DNA of 33,902 nt from Gemmatimonadetes bacterium 13_2_20CM_2_65_7 (GCA_001915025.1 MNDR01000052.1:1-33902); one strand, 5' to 3'; positions 15,314 to 23,481 are shown, numbered from the stretch's first letter. The notes: generated by a model not told the origin, from the sequence alone. Translations and numbers: made by a program.

Positions 15314-15594
15314 CAGAGATAGCTCGTGCTCGTGTCCACGATGCGCGCGCCATCGGCGCCGGCAACCAGTTGGTCCGCCTCCCGCAACACACTCTCGGCG
15401 TGGCGCCGGTCGGTGCTGACGACCGCGGCCGTCAGCTCGGCGCGCTGCCACAAATCCTGATGGCCCGTCTCGGCGACCGACACGTTAAACCGGTTGTGCA
15501 TGCGATCCTTCAAGCTCTTCACGATCGAGCGCTTGTCCTTGAGCGACTGGCACGCCGGCAAGTGTAACTCCCACACCATCACACCGACGATCAC
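15313..15594 (-). CDS. ylxP: DUF503 family protein (YlxP)
   Basis: A 93-residue YlxP/DUF503 protein. It shows the family pattern: VGVMVWELHLPACQSLKDKR at the N-terminus, VKSLKDRMHNRFNVSVAETG, and LWQRAELTAAVVSTD. The biochemical function is not established; it is commonly encoded between infB and rbfA, as here, and a ribosome-related role is assumed from that. Translation starts at GTG 15594 within the infB stop (GTGA). Confidence 0.93.
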   Translation of the reverse strand: MIVGVMVWELHLPACQSLKDKRSIVKSLKDRMHNRFNVSVAETGHQDLWQRAELTAAVVSTDRRHAESVLREADQLVAGADGARIVDTSTSYL

Positions 15595-18236
15595 GACTCA
15601 GCGGCGCTGAGGGAGCGCGCGACCTCCTCGATGCGGTACGATTCGATCAAATCGCCCACTTTGACGTCGTTGAAATTCTCGATGCCGATGCCGCACTCGA
15701 AGCCTTCGCGCACCTCGCGGACGTCATCCTTGAACCGCTTCAATGACGCCAGGGTCCCGTCGTACACCTCGACGCCGTTGCGGATCACGCGCGCCCGTCC
15801 GGTCCGCGGAATCACGCCGCTGCGCACGAAGCACCCGGCGATCGTGCCGATCTTGGCGATCTTGAAGATCTGCCGCACCTCCGCCTCGCCGAGCACCACT
15901 TCCTTCTTTTCGGGGGCGAGCAGGCCTTCCATCGCCAGCTTCACCTCTTCCACCGCCTCGTAGATGATGCGGTAGGTGCGGATCTCCACCCGCTCGCGAT
16001 CCGCCGCGGCGCGGGCATTGGAATCGGGCCGCACATGGAAGCCCACGATGATCGCCCCGGACGCACGCGCGAGCAGCACGTCCGACTCGGTGATCGCGCC
16101 GACGCCGCGATGCACGACCTCGACCTTCACTTCCGCGGTCGACAGCTGCGCCAGCGCGTCGGCGAGCGCTTCGGCCGGTCCGCCCTGATCCGCTTTGATG
16201 ATGAGGCGCAGCGTGGCGACACCGCCCGCCGCGGCTTCGGCCATGAAATCTTCGAGCGTCTTCACGCGGCCGGAGCGACGATGTTGCGCCTCGCGCTCGA
16301 GCCGCTGGCGCTTCTGCGCGATCTCGCGGGCCGCGCCCGCGTCGTCCATCGCCAGGAAAGTGTCGCCCGCCTCGGGCACACCCTCGAAGCCGAGGATCTG
16401 GACCGGCGTGGACGGGCCGGCGTCGTTCTCGGTGCCGCCGCGCTCGTCGTACATCGCGCGCACGCGACCCGAGTACTGGCCGCAAATGAAATCGTCACCG
16501 ACGCGCAGCGTGCCGTTCTGCACGAGAATCGTGGCGAGCGCGCCCTTGCCCGGATCGAGCGATGCCTCGAGCACCGAGCCCTGCGCTTTGCGGTCCGGAT
16601 TCGCCTTGAGATCCAGCAGCTCGGCCTGGAGCAGGATCTGTTCCAGCAGCTCGTCGATGTTCGTGCCCTTCTTGGCGGAGATCGGCGTCGCCAACGTCGT
16701 GCCACCAAACTCCTCGAGCACGACGCCGTGCGACAGCAGATCCTGTTTCACCTTCTGCACGTTGGCCGTGGGAAGGTCGATCTTGTTGATCGCGACGACG
16801 AGGGGCACGCCGGCGTTCTTGGCGTGCGAGATCGCCTCGATCGTCTGCGGCATGATCGCGTCATCGGCCGCGACCACCAGGACGACGATGTCGGTGACCT
16901 GCGCGCCGCGGGCGCGCATCGCCGTGAAGGCTTCGTGACCGGGCGTGTCGAGGAACGTGATCTTGCGCCCGTCCTTCAGCGTGACCTGATACGCGCCGAT
17001 ATGCTGGGTGATGCCGCCGGCTTCGCCCGCGACGACGTTGGTCTTGCGGACGTAGTCGAGCAACGACGTTTTCCCGTGGTCGACGTGGCCCATGATCGTC
17101 ACGATCGGCGGCCGGGGCTTCAGCGTCTCGACGGCGTCGGCGGTCTCTTCGGTCTGAGTGGTCGCGTACTCTTCTTCGCGGACGGCCTGGAACCCGAACG
17201 CCGACGCGATCAATTCGATCATGTCGAAGTCGAGCCGCTGGTTGATCGTCACCATCTGGCCCAGCTCTTTGAAGGCGAACGTGACGATCTGCGTCGGCGG
17301 CACTTTGAGCGTGCTGGCAAGCTCGGAGACGGTCACGAACTCCGTCACGCGCACGAGCGTCTTCTCCCGCTCACGCTCCTCGCGACGCCGCTCTTCCTGG
17401 ACTTCGCGGAAGGTCGGGCCCTCTTCGCGACGGTGGACGCCCTTCTTGCCGACCGGCGCCTTCAGGGTCGCCAGGGTGCGGGAAATGTTCTGCGCGACCG
17501 CTTCCTGATCGACGAGGGACTTCTTGCCCTTCTTGCGCTTCTTGCCCTTCTCCCGACGGCGCTCATCGAGCGGCGGTGCACCCGGCGCCGCCGAGGCAAC
17601 GGGGCGTGGCGGCACGGATCCGCCCGGACCTGACGTCGTGCCGCGCACGACTGGGCGCGGGCGCACCGGCATAGGAATAAAGGGCCGAGGGGGCGGCTGG
17701 GTCGGCGGCTGCACGACGGGAGGAGGAAGCGGTGTGGCAGTCGTGGGAGCCTCTGCGACTTCGACGGCCGGAGACGGTGGCGCGAGGTCCTTGAACAACG
17801 CGGCGGCGCGCTCCTCGAGCGACGCGGCCGACCGCACTTCTTCCTGTTCACGCGCTGCCGTCTCGAGCGCCAAGCGCGCGACTTCGGCGGCAGCCGCTTC
17901 GGCCGCGGCGACTTCCGCGGCAGCGGCGTCGGCGGCGGCAACCTCCGCGGCGGTGCGGCGACGGCGCTTGGGCCGGCTGTCGGCCACCGCGACGGGCTCA
18001 GGAACCGATGCGGGTTCGACGGCCTTCGCGGCACGACGCCGTTTCGGCGGTGCGGATGGTTGCTTCTGCTTGCGCTTGTCGCGCTCCCAGCGCGCGCGCA
18101 TCAGCGACACCTGCTCGTCCTTGAGCGGTGTCAGGTGACTGCGCACGAAGATGTCCATCTCCTTGAGCATGCCCATCAGCTGCTCGCTGGAGATTCCGAA
18201 TTCCGCTGCCAGATCATGAATCCGCGTCGTTGTCAC
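15591..18236 (-). CDS. infB: Translation initiation factor IF-2
   Basis: GTPase that places fMet-tRNA on the 30S subunit. The 881-residue protein starts with an IF2-N helix-turn domain (RIHDLAAEFGISSEQLMGML). A long low-complexity Ala/Pro/Lys/Arg linker follows (about 55-250), then a second IF2-N domain. The G domain starts near residue 380 with GHVDHGKTSLL, DTPGHEAFTAMRARGAQ and AINKIDLP, and domains II-IV end in GFECGIGIENFNDVKVGD. Translation starts at GTG 18236. A GGAGGAG Shine-Dalgarno lies in the last codons of the preceding L7Ae gene, whose stop is only two bases away. Confidence 0.98.
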   Translation of the reverse strand: MTTTRIHDLAAEFGISSEQLMGMLKEMDIFVRSHLTPLKDEQVSLMRARWERDKRKQKQPSAPPKRRRAAKAVEPASVPEPVAVADSRPKRRRRTAAEVAAADAAAAEVAAAEAAAAEVARLALETAAREQEEVRSAASLEERAAALFKDLAPPSPAVEVAEAPTTATPLPPPVVQPPTQPPPRPFIPMPVRPRPVVRGTTSGPGGSVPPRPVASAAPGAPPLDERRREKGKKRKKGKKSLVDQEAVAQNISRTLATLKAPVGKKGVHRREEGPTFREVQEERRREEREREKTLVRVTEFVTVSELASTLKVPPTQIVTFAFKELGQMVTINQRLDFDMIELIASAFGFQAVREEEYATTQTEETADAVETLKPRPPIVTIMGHVDHGKTSLLDYVRKTNVVAGEAGGITQHIGAYQVTLKDGRKITFLDTPGHEAFTAMRARGAQVTDIVVLVVAADDAIMPQTIEAISHAKNAGVPLVVAINKIDLPTANVQKVKQDLLSHGVVLEEFGGTTLATPISAKKGTNIDELLEQILLQAELLDLKANPDRKAQGSVLEASLDPGKGALATILVQNGTLRVGDDFICGQYSGRVRAMYDERGGTENDAGPSTPVQILGFEGVPEAGDTFLAMDDAGAAREIAQKRQRLEREAQHRRSGRVKTLEDFMAEAAAGGVATLRLIIKADQGGPAEALADALAQLSTAEVKVEVVHRGVGAITESDVLLARASGAIIVGFHVRPDSNARAAADRERVEIRTYRIIYEAVEEVKLAMEGLLAPEKKEVVLGEAEVRQIFKIAKIGTIAGCFVRSGVIPRTGRARVIRNGVEVYDGTLASLKRFKDDVREVREGFECGIGIENFNDVKVGDLIESYRIEEVARSLSAAES
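17860..17960. repeat. Ala/Glu-rich coding repeat in the infB linker
   Basis: Within infB, degenerate units of about 18-24 bases encode EVAAADAAAAEVAAAEAAAA. They form an Ala-rich helix-prone stretch in the variable linker of IF-2. Such linkers differ freely between species, and this block is a place where repeat slippage could change length. Confidence 0.6.
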
Positions 18237-18238
18237 TC

Positions 18239-18538
18239 TTACTCCTCCACAGACATCAGCCCACGCGCAAGCGCCCGATCGGCGACGCCGACGGCCTGCA
18301 CCGGCGGCCGGCCGAGCGAACTGCCCAGCTCTTCCGCCGGCGGCCCGCGCAACACGGGAACGTCCCGCGCCTGCGCCAGCCGCGCCACTTTTTCAATGGT
18401 GCGTGGCCCGGCATCAGCCGCCAGCACCACGCAAACCACCTTGCCCCGCTGCAACCCCGCTCGAACACCAGCCACGCCTATGACGACATTTCCAGCCCGT
18501 ACGCCGAGGCCAAGCAGCCTCGTTATTCGCGCGCTCAC
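18239..18538 (-). CDS. L7Ae/L30e/S12e-family RNA-binding protein (YlxQ-like)
   Basis: A 99-residue L7Ae-fold protein. The pattern RITRLLGLGVRAGNVVIG, then GKVVCVVLAADAGPRTIEKV and PVLRGPPAEELGSSLGRP, matches YlxQ/RplGA-like proteins that lie between nusA and infB in many bacteria. They are thought to bind K-turn RNA. Translation starts at GTG 18538 inside the nusA TGA (GTGA); the longer open frame runs inside nusA. No separate ylxR (DUF448) gene is seen between nusA and this gene, although it is often found there. Confidence 0.88.
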   Translation of the reverse strand: MSARITRLLGLGVRAGNVVIGVAGVRAGLQRGKVVCVVLAADAGPRTIEKVARLAQARDVPVLRGPPAEELGSSLGRPPVQAVGVADRALARGLMSVEE

Positions 18539-19863
18539 GCGGTGGTCTTGGGAGCTTCTTCCTCTTCGCCGCCTTCCTCGGTCATCTCGTTCAGGAACGA
18601 CATCATCTTGTCCGCGAGGTCGGCGGTCATGCCGGGGATCTGATCGACGTCCTCGCGCTCCAGGTCCAGAATGTCCTGGAGCGTCTTTTTCCCGGCCTGC
18701 TCGAGGACTTGCACCAGCTCCGGCGACAAGCCTTTCATCTCTGTGAGTGCCACCTGCGTCACCGACTGGTCGGCCGGCGGCAACGGGGCGAACAGCGGAC
18801 CTTCCCCGCCGCGCTCCAGCCACTCGCGGCTCGAGTAGAGGTCGACTTTCCAGCCGGTCAGCTCGGACGCGAGCCGTACGTTCTGACCGTTGCGGCCGAT
18901 GGCGAGCGACAGCTGATCCTCGTCCACGATCGCCTGGATCGTTTTCGATTCCGGATCCGAGAACACGCGCGCGACGCGCGCGGGCGCGAGCGACAGTTTC
19001 GCGAAGCGCTCGGGGTCCGAAGACCACGGCACGATGTCGATGCGCTCCCCGTTCAGCTCATTCACGACCGCCTGCACGCGCGAGCCCTTGAGACCGACGC
19101 ATGCACCCACCGGATCGATGGAGTCGTCGCGCGACCAGACGGCGATCTTCGTGCGGCTGCCTGCCTCGCGCGCGGTGGCGCGAATCTCGACGATCTGCTG
19201 CTGAATCTCGGGGACTTCGAGCTTGAAGAGGGCTTTCACGAACAACGGATCGGCGCGCGAGAGAATCAGCCGCGGTCCCTTGGGCGTCTCTTCAATGCGC
19301 TTGAGAACGGCCCGGATCGTGTCGCCCTGATGAAAGTGCTCCCGGTGATTCTGATCGCGGTACGGAATGATGGCTTCCGCTTCGCGGAACTTGTTCAGCA
19401 TCACGACGATTTTGCCGCGCTCGATCTGTTGCACTTCGCCCGAGAGCAGCTCGCCGACCTTGCCGGAGAACTCTTCGCGGATGCGGCTGCGCTCGCCCTC
19501 ACGGACGCGCTGAATGATGCGCTGCTTGGCGGCCTGCACCGCGGTGCGACCGAATTGGTCGAAGGGAACCTCTTCCTCCAGGACGTCGCCCGGCTGGAAT
19601 TCTGGATCCTCATAGCGCGCTTCCTCGAGCGAGACCTGCGTGCCGGGATCCTCGACTGCCTCGACCACCGTCTTGAGCACGACGATGCGGATCGATCCCT
19701 TCAGCTCGTCGATGCCGATCTCGGCCCGCACGTTGGGGCCGTAGCGCTTCACCAGCGCCGCGTGCAGACCATCCTTGAGGAGATCGATCAATTCGCTCCG
19801 CTCGAGCTGTTTGGTATTGGTCAGCTCGCGGATTGCTGAGACGACGTCAGTTGTGTTGGCCAT
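18535..19863 (-). CDS. nusA: Transcription termination/antitermination factor NusA
   Basis: RNA-polymerase-associated factor controlling pausing, termination and antitermination. The 442-residue protein has the N-terminal RNAP-binding domain (1-125), and an S1 domain near 135-200 (GKVGELLSGEVQQIERGKIVV). Two KH domains follow (SRTKIAVWSRD, DPVGACVGLKGSRVQAVVNEL, DEDQLSLAIGRNGQNVRLA). The C-terminal helix-hairpin-helix-like repeat (LSPELVQVLEQAGKKTLQDIL) ends in an acidic tail. The start ATG 19863 has AAGGAAA upstream. It follows the broken rimP and overlaps the L7Ae gene. Confidence 0.98.
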   Translation of the reverse strand: MANTTDVVSAIRELTNTKQLERSELIDLLKDGLHAALVKRYGPNVRAEIGIDELKGSIRIVVLKTVVEAVEDPGTQVSLEEARYEDPEFQPGDVLEEEVPFDQFGRTAVQAAKQRIIQRVREGERSRIREEFSGKVGELLSGEVQQIERGKIVVMLNKFREAEAIIPYRDQNHREHFHQGDTIRAVLKRIEETPKGPRLILSRADPLFVKALFKLEVPEIQQQIVEIRATAREAGSRTKIAVWSRDDSIDPVGACVGLKGSRVQAVVNELNGERIDIVPWSSDPERFAKLSLAPARVARVFSDPESKTIQAIVDEDQLSLAIGRNGQNVRLASELTGWKVDLYSSREWLERGGEGPLFAPLPPADQSVTQVALTEMKGLSPELVQVLEQAGKKTLQDILDLEREDVDQIPGMTADLADKMMSFLNEMTEEGGEEEEAPKTTA

Positions 19864-19872
19864 CGGTTTCCT

Positions 19873-20203
19873 TTAGTCCTCATCCAATGCGAGTCGCGCA
19901 TCGCGCAGCTCGGCGAGGCGAAATGCCCGTTCCGAGCTGCCTCTCGGCTCGAGAATCACAGTGTCTTGATCCGGAACGGCCACGATCCGTGCGCGCACGC
20001 GGCCCATTCCTGCCAGCTTCACAGTGCTCCAGCGCTCGGCTGACCCTGCTGCAGTCCTCGACCGTGACCAGCCGTGGCGGACAGTCGATTCTGACTTGGA
20101 CGAGCGGCCGGTTCGGCGTACCGCCGATGCGAAGATCGGCCAGATCGAAGCCCATCGCCTCGAGCCGGCTGCGGAAGGCCTCGACGAGACTCTCAGTGAG
20201 CAT
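19873..20203 (-). pseudogene. rimP: Ribosome maturation factor RimP, internally deleted and frameshifted
   Basis: The frame from ATG 20203 encodes a good RimP N-terminal domain: LVEAFRSRLEAMGFDLADLRIG, PLVQVRID and VTVEDCSRVSRALE (about 59 residues). It then turns into sequence unlike RimP and stops at 19880. In another frame, 20028-19873 encodes the RimP C-terminal SH3-like part (VKLAGMGRVRARIVAVPDQD, ending LRDARLALDED, TAA at 19875-19873). The conserved centre containing LEVSSPGLDRPL is absent, so about 105-110 bases have been lost near 20020-20030 with a frame change. RimP normally has about 150 residues. The loss may be real or an assembly fault. The position upstream of nusA-infB confirms the identity. 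Confidence 0.88.
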
Positions 20204-20205
20204 GG

Positions 20206-20235
20206 AAAAAAAAGCGCGGGCCGAACTTCGCCCGC
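20206..20235 (-). terminator. Intrinsic terminator-like hairpin in the rimP leader
   Basis: On the minus strand a GCGGGC-(8 nt)-GCCCGC stem is followed after two bases by eight T residues, which end two bases before the rimP ATG. It can stop read-through from murA-ylmD. Because the promoter at 20275-20248 lies just upstream, it could also act as an attenuator of the rimP-nusA-infB operon. No Shine-Dalgarno fits between the T-run and the ATG. Confidence 0.75.
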
Positions 20236-20247
20236 ATCACGGTTGGG

Positions 20248-20275
20248 AATGTAGCCGGGGTGGAAACAGTGTCAA
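20248..20275 (-). promoter_or_regulatory. Sigma-70-type promoter for the rimP-nusA-infB block
   Basis: A perfect TTGACA (20275-20270) and TACATT (20253-20248) with a 16-base spacer; the -35 overlaps the ylmD stop codon. Transcription would start near 20241, giving a leader of about 38 nt that contains the terminator-like hairpin. Confidence 0.65.
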
Positions 20276-21066
20276 CCTATAGGGCGCCCCAGGTAGGCTA
20301 CCATACGGCCATCCCGCCCGCCCGATGCCCGGTGCGAGTAAAACCGCTCCCGGCCTTCCGCACTGCACCAGGGAGAAATCGACACCTCCTCGATTCCCAA
20401 GTCATGCGCCTGTTGCGCCAACGCGGCCCGGAGATCGAGTTGCACCGGACCCTTGCTGGACGGCATCCCGAACCGGACCGCGACCTCAGGCCCTACCTCA
20501 TAGCAGTCACCACAAATCCCCACGCCACAATGCATTACGATGTCGCTCGTTGTCGCGAAGCCGCGCCATTTGAGTAGGTCCACGCAACGAGCCAGCACGC
20601 CGCCCGCGGCGCCGCGCCAGCCGGCGTGAACGAGCGCGATCGCGCCTTTGTGGGGAACCGCGAGATAAACGGGGATGCAGTCGGCGACGGTAATCGTCAG
20701 GAGCACGCCCCGTTCGCTCGTCGCATGGCCGTCGATACCGTCCAGGACCAACCATCCCTCAGGGAGGGCCTCGTGCCAGCGCACCTCGGTTCCGTGGACC
20801 TGATGGCTCAGGACAATCGTCGGGAAGCGGCTCGCGAACGTCGATCGGAACGCGCGCCAACGGCCCATCACCTGCCCCACCGGCTCTTCGCTCCAGAGCC
20901 CGAGACTCAACGGCCGTAGCGTGATCCCCGCCACCAGCCCGTAACGCTCGGCCCACTCGGTGAGCTCGAGACGTGGGACGGCTGCGTCACCTACCGGAAC
21001 CTCACCCCCTGGCCCCCTCTCCGAAATCGGAGCGGGGGAACGAGGCTTAAGATCCCTGGCGCTCAA
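20272..21066 (-). CDS. pgeF: YlmD/YfiH family protein (PgeF, multicopper-oxidase-like fold)
   Basis: A 264-residue member of the YfiH/YlmD/LACC1 family. Members are reported as purine nucleoside-processing enzymes or peptidoglycan editing factors (PgeF). The metal-site motifs are present: VLSHQVHG (His), LLTITVADCIPV (Cys), ALVHAGWRGAAGG (His) and a C-terminal RFYSHRA. A TTG at 21066 is the only start that keeps the conserved LVAGIT beginning. It overlaps the murA 3' end by 20 bases and makes the first 20 residues come from a palindromic repeat sequence. A shorter start (GTG within LVAGIT) would remove conserved residues. The gene likely shares the murA transcript. Confidence 0.88.
   Translation of the reverse strand: MSARDLKPRSPAPISERGPGGEVPVGDAAVPRLELTEWAERYGLVAGITLRPLSLGLWSEEPVGQVMGRWRAFRSTFASRFPTIVLSHQVHGTEVRWHEALPEGWLVLDGIDGHATSERGVLLTITVADCIPVYLAVPHKGAIALVHAGWRGAAGGVLARCVDLLKWRGFATTSDIVMHCGVGICGDCYEVGPEVAVRFGMPSSKGPVQLDLRAALAQQAHDLGIEEVSISPWCSAEGRERFYSHRASGGRDGRMVAYLGRPIG
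21001..21038. repeat. CTCACCCCCTGGCCCCCTCTCC-type palindromic repeat
   Basis: 21013-21038 forms a hairpin of two 5-bp stems separated by one mismatch (CCCCC-T-CTCCG, AAAT loop, CGGAG-C-GGGGG). It is preceded by a CTCACCCCCTGG stretch that resembles a dispersed repeat I recall from other GC-rich genomes. It lies at the murA-pgeF junction and is translated as part of the PgeF N-terminus. Confidence 0.5.
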
Positions 21067-22327
21067 TCTGCGCTCCCAACGCGGTCAGCCGCGTATCGAT
21101 GCGTTCGTACCCGCGCTCGATCTGTCCGATGTTCTGAATGACGGAGTCTCCCTGCGCCGCGAGCGCCGCGAGCAGCATCGCCATGCCCGCGCGAATATCG
21201 GGACTCTCGACCACCTGACCCCGCAGGGGTGAGGGTCCCGCGATCACCGCGCGATGCGGATCGCACAACACGATGCGCGCGCCCATGCCAATCAGCTTGT
21301 CGACGAAGAAGAGCCGCGACTCGAACAGCTTTTCGAAAATGAGCAGCAAGCCCTCGCACTGCGTCGCTACGACGATCGCGATCGACATGAGATCGGCCGG
21401 AAATGCCGGCCACGGACCATCCTCGAGCTTCGGCACGTGCCCGCCGAGGTCGGGACGGATGCGGCGTTCCTGATCGGCGTCGACGATCAACTTCGTGCCG
21501 TCCAGCCGCGGCCGCACGCCCAGTCGCTCGAACGCGAGCAGCGTCGAGCGGAGATCGTCGGCGCGCACGCCGTCGATCGTGATCGCACCCCCGGTCACGG
21601 CGGCAAGTCCAATGAACGATCCAATCTCGATGTGATCGGGTCCGAGCGCGTGCGCCGCGGCTCGCAGTGGTTGCCCCCCATCGATCGTCATGGTGTTGGT
21701 GCCGATACCGTCGATGGACGCGCCCATCGCGACGAGAAAGCGGGCGAGATCCTGCACGTGTGGCTCCGACGCGACGTTGCGAAGCACGGTGGTGCCCTGT
21801 GCGCGCACCGCCGCCATCAGGGCGTTTTCGGTGCCTGTGACACTGGGCTCATCGAGAAAGATGTCGGCGCCACGCAGCTTGCCCTCGAGTTTATACGCGT
21901 CCCCGACCGACACGCTGGCGCCGAGGCGCTCAAGCGCGAGAAAATGCGTATCGACGCGCCGCCGTCCGATGACGTCGCCACCCGGCGGCGGCAGCGTCAC
22001 GCGACCGAACCGCGCCAACATCGGCCCGGCGAGCAGAATCGACGCACGAATCTCCTTGCAGAGCGCCGGATCGAGCGGCCGCGGTTCGGTGGCGCGCGTG
22101 TCCACCTCGACCGTGTTCGGACCATGCCACTCAACCGTTGCGCCAACGTGCTGCAGCAGTTGGAGCAGCGTCTCGACGTCGCGAATGCGGGGAACGTTGT
22201 CGATGCGACAGGGACCGTCGGCGAGCAAGGTCGCCGCGAGAATCGGAAGGGCCGCGTTCTTGTTGCCGGCGGGGCGGATCGTCCCCATCAGCGGACGTCC
22301 TCCCGTGACACGGAACGACGGTGGCAT
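21047..22327 (-). CDS. murA: UDP-N-acetylglucosamine 1-carboxyvinyltransferase with Asp at the catalytic Cys position
   Basis: Transfers enolpyruvate from PEP to UDP-GlcNAc, the first committed step of peptidoglycan synthesis. The 426-residue protein has the N-terminal RPAGNKNAALP (Lys23) and REPTGT-equivalent DEPSVTGTENALMAA, plus the C-terminal RAGMAMLLAALAAQG. At the position of E. coli Cys115 (GGCAIGARPVD) it reads GGDVIGRRRVD, with Asp118 (codon GAC). A Cys-to-Asp change here is known to make MurA insensitive to fosfomycin, as in mycobacteria and chlamydia. I chose ATG 22327; an upstream TTG at 22339 lies inside the predicted promoter. Confidence 0.97.
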   Translation of the reverse strand: MPPSFRVTGGRPLMGTIRPAGNKNAALPILAATLLADGPCRIDNVPRIRDVETLLQLLQHVGATVEWHGPNTVEVDTRATEPRPLDPALCKEIRASILLAGPMLARFGRVTLPPPGGDVIGRRRVDTHFLALERLGASVSVGDAYKLEGKLRGADIFLDEPSVTGTENALMAAVRAQGTTVLRNVASEPHVQDLARFLVAMGASIDGIGTNTMTIDGGQPLRAAAHALGPDHIEIGSFIGLAAVTGGAITIDGVRADDLRSTLLAFERLGVRPRLDGTKLIVDADQERRIRPDLGGHVPKLEDGPWPAFPADLMSIAIVVATQCEGLLLIFEKLFESRLFFVDKLIGMGARIVLCDPHRAVIAGPSPLRGQVVESPDIRAGMAMLLAALAAQGDSVIQNIGQIERGYERIDTRLTALGAQIERQGS

Positions 22328-22337
22328 AGGTCCGCCC

Positions 22338-22367
22338 AAGCTACGGGACCGCTTGCGCCTGCGTCAA
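22338..22367 (-). promoter_or_regulatory. Predicted murA promoter, near-leaderless
   Basis: TTGACG (22367-22362) and TAGCTT (22343-22338) with an 18-base spacer. The -10 ends only 10 bases before the murA ATG (22327), so transcription would begin about 4 bases upstream of the start codon. Confidence 0.45.
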
Positions 22368-22371
22368 GCGT

Positions 22372-23481
22372 TTGCGAACGTTGCCCCTCGTGCATCCTCT
22401 GCTCGCGCTGGCGCTGGTCTTGATCGCCGGAATCGGCGTGACGCGGCTGACACTTCCCGCACTCCACCATCCGCTGCTCGATGGCGTCATCGAAACCGGT
22501 GTGCCGTTCGTCTTGCTGGGTGCGCTGCTCGGCCCAGGACTCGGCATCCTCGACGGTCGGACGTTGCGCGTCCTGGACCCACTCACCGCTCTCGGCATCG
22601 GCTGGGTCGGGGCATCGTTCGGTGCGCGATTGGAATGGCGCATGCTGCGCCGCGTGTCAGGGCGGACCTGGCTCGTCGGTGCCGCGCTGGCCGTGCCGGT
22701 CCTCCTGACGACCGGCGCGACCGCGTGGGCGCTGGCTCGTTCCGTTCAGCCGCTCGGCGATGCCTGGGGCCGTCCCTTCCCCGCAGTCGCCCTCATCCTG
22801 GCGGGCGCGGCAACCACCGCGGCGAGCTGGCGTGGTCAGAAGCTCGGTCGCCGAAACGCGCTGCTCGATACCGCGTTCGGTACGGCCGCGGCGGCCGTGG
22901 GAGTCGCCTGGTACCACCCGCATCTCGCGCTTCGCAGCATCGCGCTCACCGTGCTTGCCGCCGCCGCACTCGGAGGACTGTTCGCGGGATTCGTGCGCTG
23001 GCAGGATGACCGCACCGATGTCGGCGTCGGAGTGGCGCTGACGGGCGTGATTGTTGCGGGCGCCGGGTTCACCTATGCGACGCAACTGTCGCCCTTCGTC
23101 GTCTGCGCGCTCATTGCGGCGCTTGGTGTCAGTTTCTCACCGGCCGCGGTTCGAGTGTCCGTGCAAAGGGCACTGCGACGTTGGGAAGTGCCGTTGTATG
23201 CGGCCTTCCTTATTATCGCCGGCGCGCTCCTACAGCGTTTCACGCCCTGGCTGCTGCCCGCGGCAGGGCTCCTGGCGGTCATCCGTGCCGCTGTGCGCTG
23301 GGTGACGGTGCGCTTTGGGCTCGACCAGATGGACCCGATCTGGAGGTCGCTGCCTTTTCCACCACCGCGTGAATTCGCGTTCCCCGTCATGCGGCAAGGC
23401 GCGGCGGCTGTCGCCCTGGCGGCGGGCTTCGACTTCGTGCGCGGTGGCGCCGGAGGGACCGGGGCGTCGTATCGGCGGTGA
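22372..23481 (+). CDS. Multi-spanning membrane protein, cation:proton antiporter-like
   Basis: A 369-residue, very hydrophobic protein with about ten predicted membrane helices. The arrangement GVPFVLLGALLGPGLGILD, LGIGWVGASFGARLEW, LILAGAATTAASWRGQ, and FVVCALIAALGVSFSPAAVRV resembles the Kef/CPA2 antiporter fold. I cannot point to a diagnostic cation-site Asp pair, so the assignment is a fold-level suggestion. Starts at TTG 22372, TTG 22381 and GTG 22390 are all possible; I list the first. It is divergent from murA (44 bases between starts) and its stop overlaps the DUF948-like start (GTGA). Confidence 0.72.
   Translation: MRTLPLVHPLLALALVLIAGIGVTRLTLPALHHPLLDGVIETGVPFVLLGALLGPGLGILDGRTLRVLDPLTALGIGWVGASFGARLEWRMLRRVSGRTWLVGAALAVPVLLTTGATAWALARSVQPLGDAWGRPFPAVALILAGAATTAASWRGQKLGRRNALLDTAFGTAAAAVGVAWYHPHLALRSIALTVLAAAALGGLFAGFVRWQDDRTDVGVGVALTGVIVAGAGFTYATQLSPFVVCALIAALGVSFSPAAVRVSVQRALRRWEVPLYAAFLIIAGALLQRFTPWLLPAAGLLAVIRAAVRWVTVRFGLDQMDPIWRSLPFPPPREFAFPVMRQGAAAVALAAGFDFVRGGAGGTGASYRR

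Noticed and set aside
16035-17633. Long plus-strand open frame of 532 codons opposite infB
   Set aside because: It lies entirely antisense to a clear IF-2 gene. The product is Arg/His/Asp-rich without any domain, a usual shadow in GC-rich DNA.
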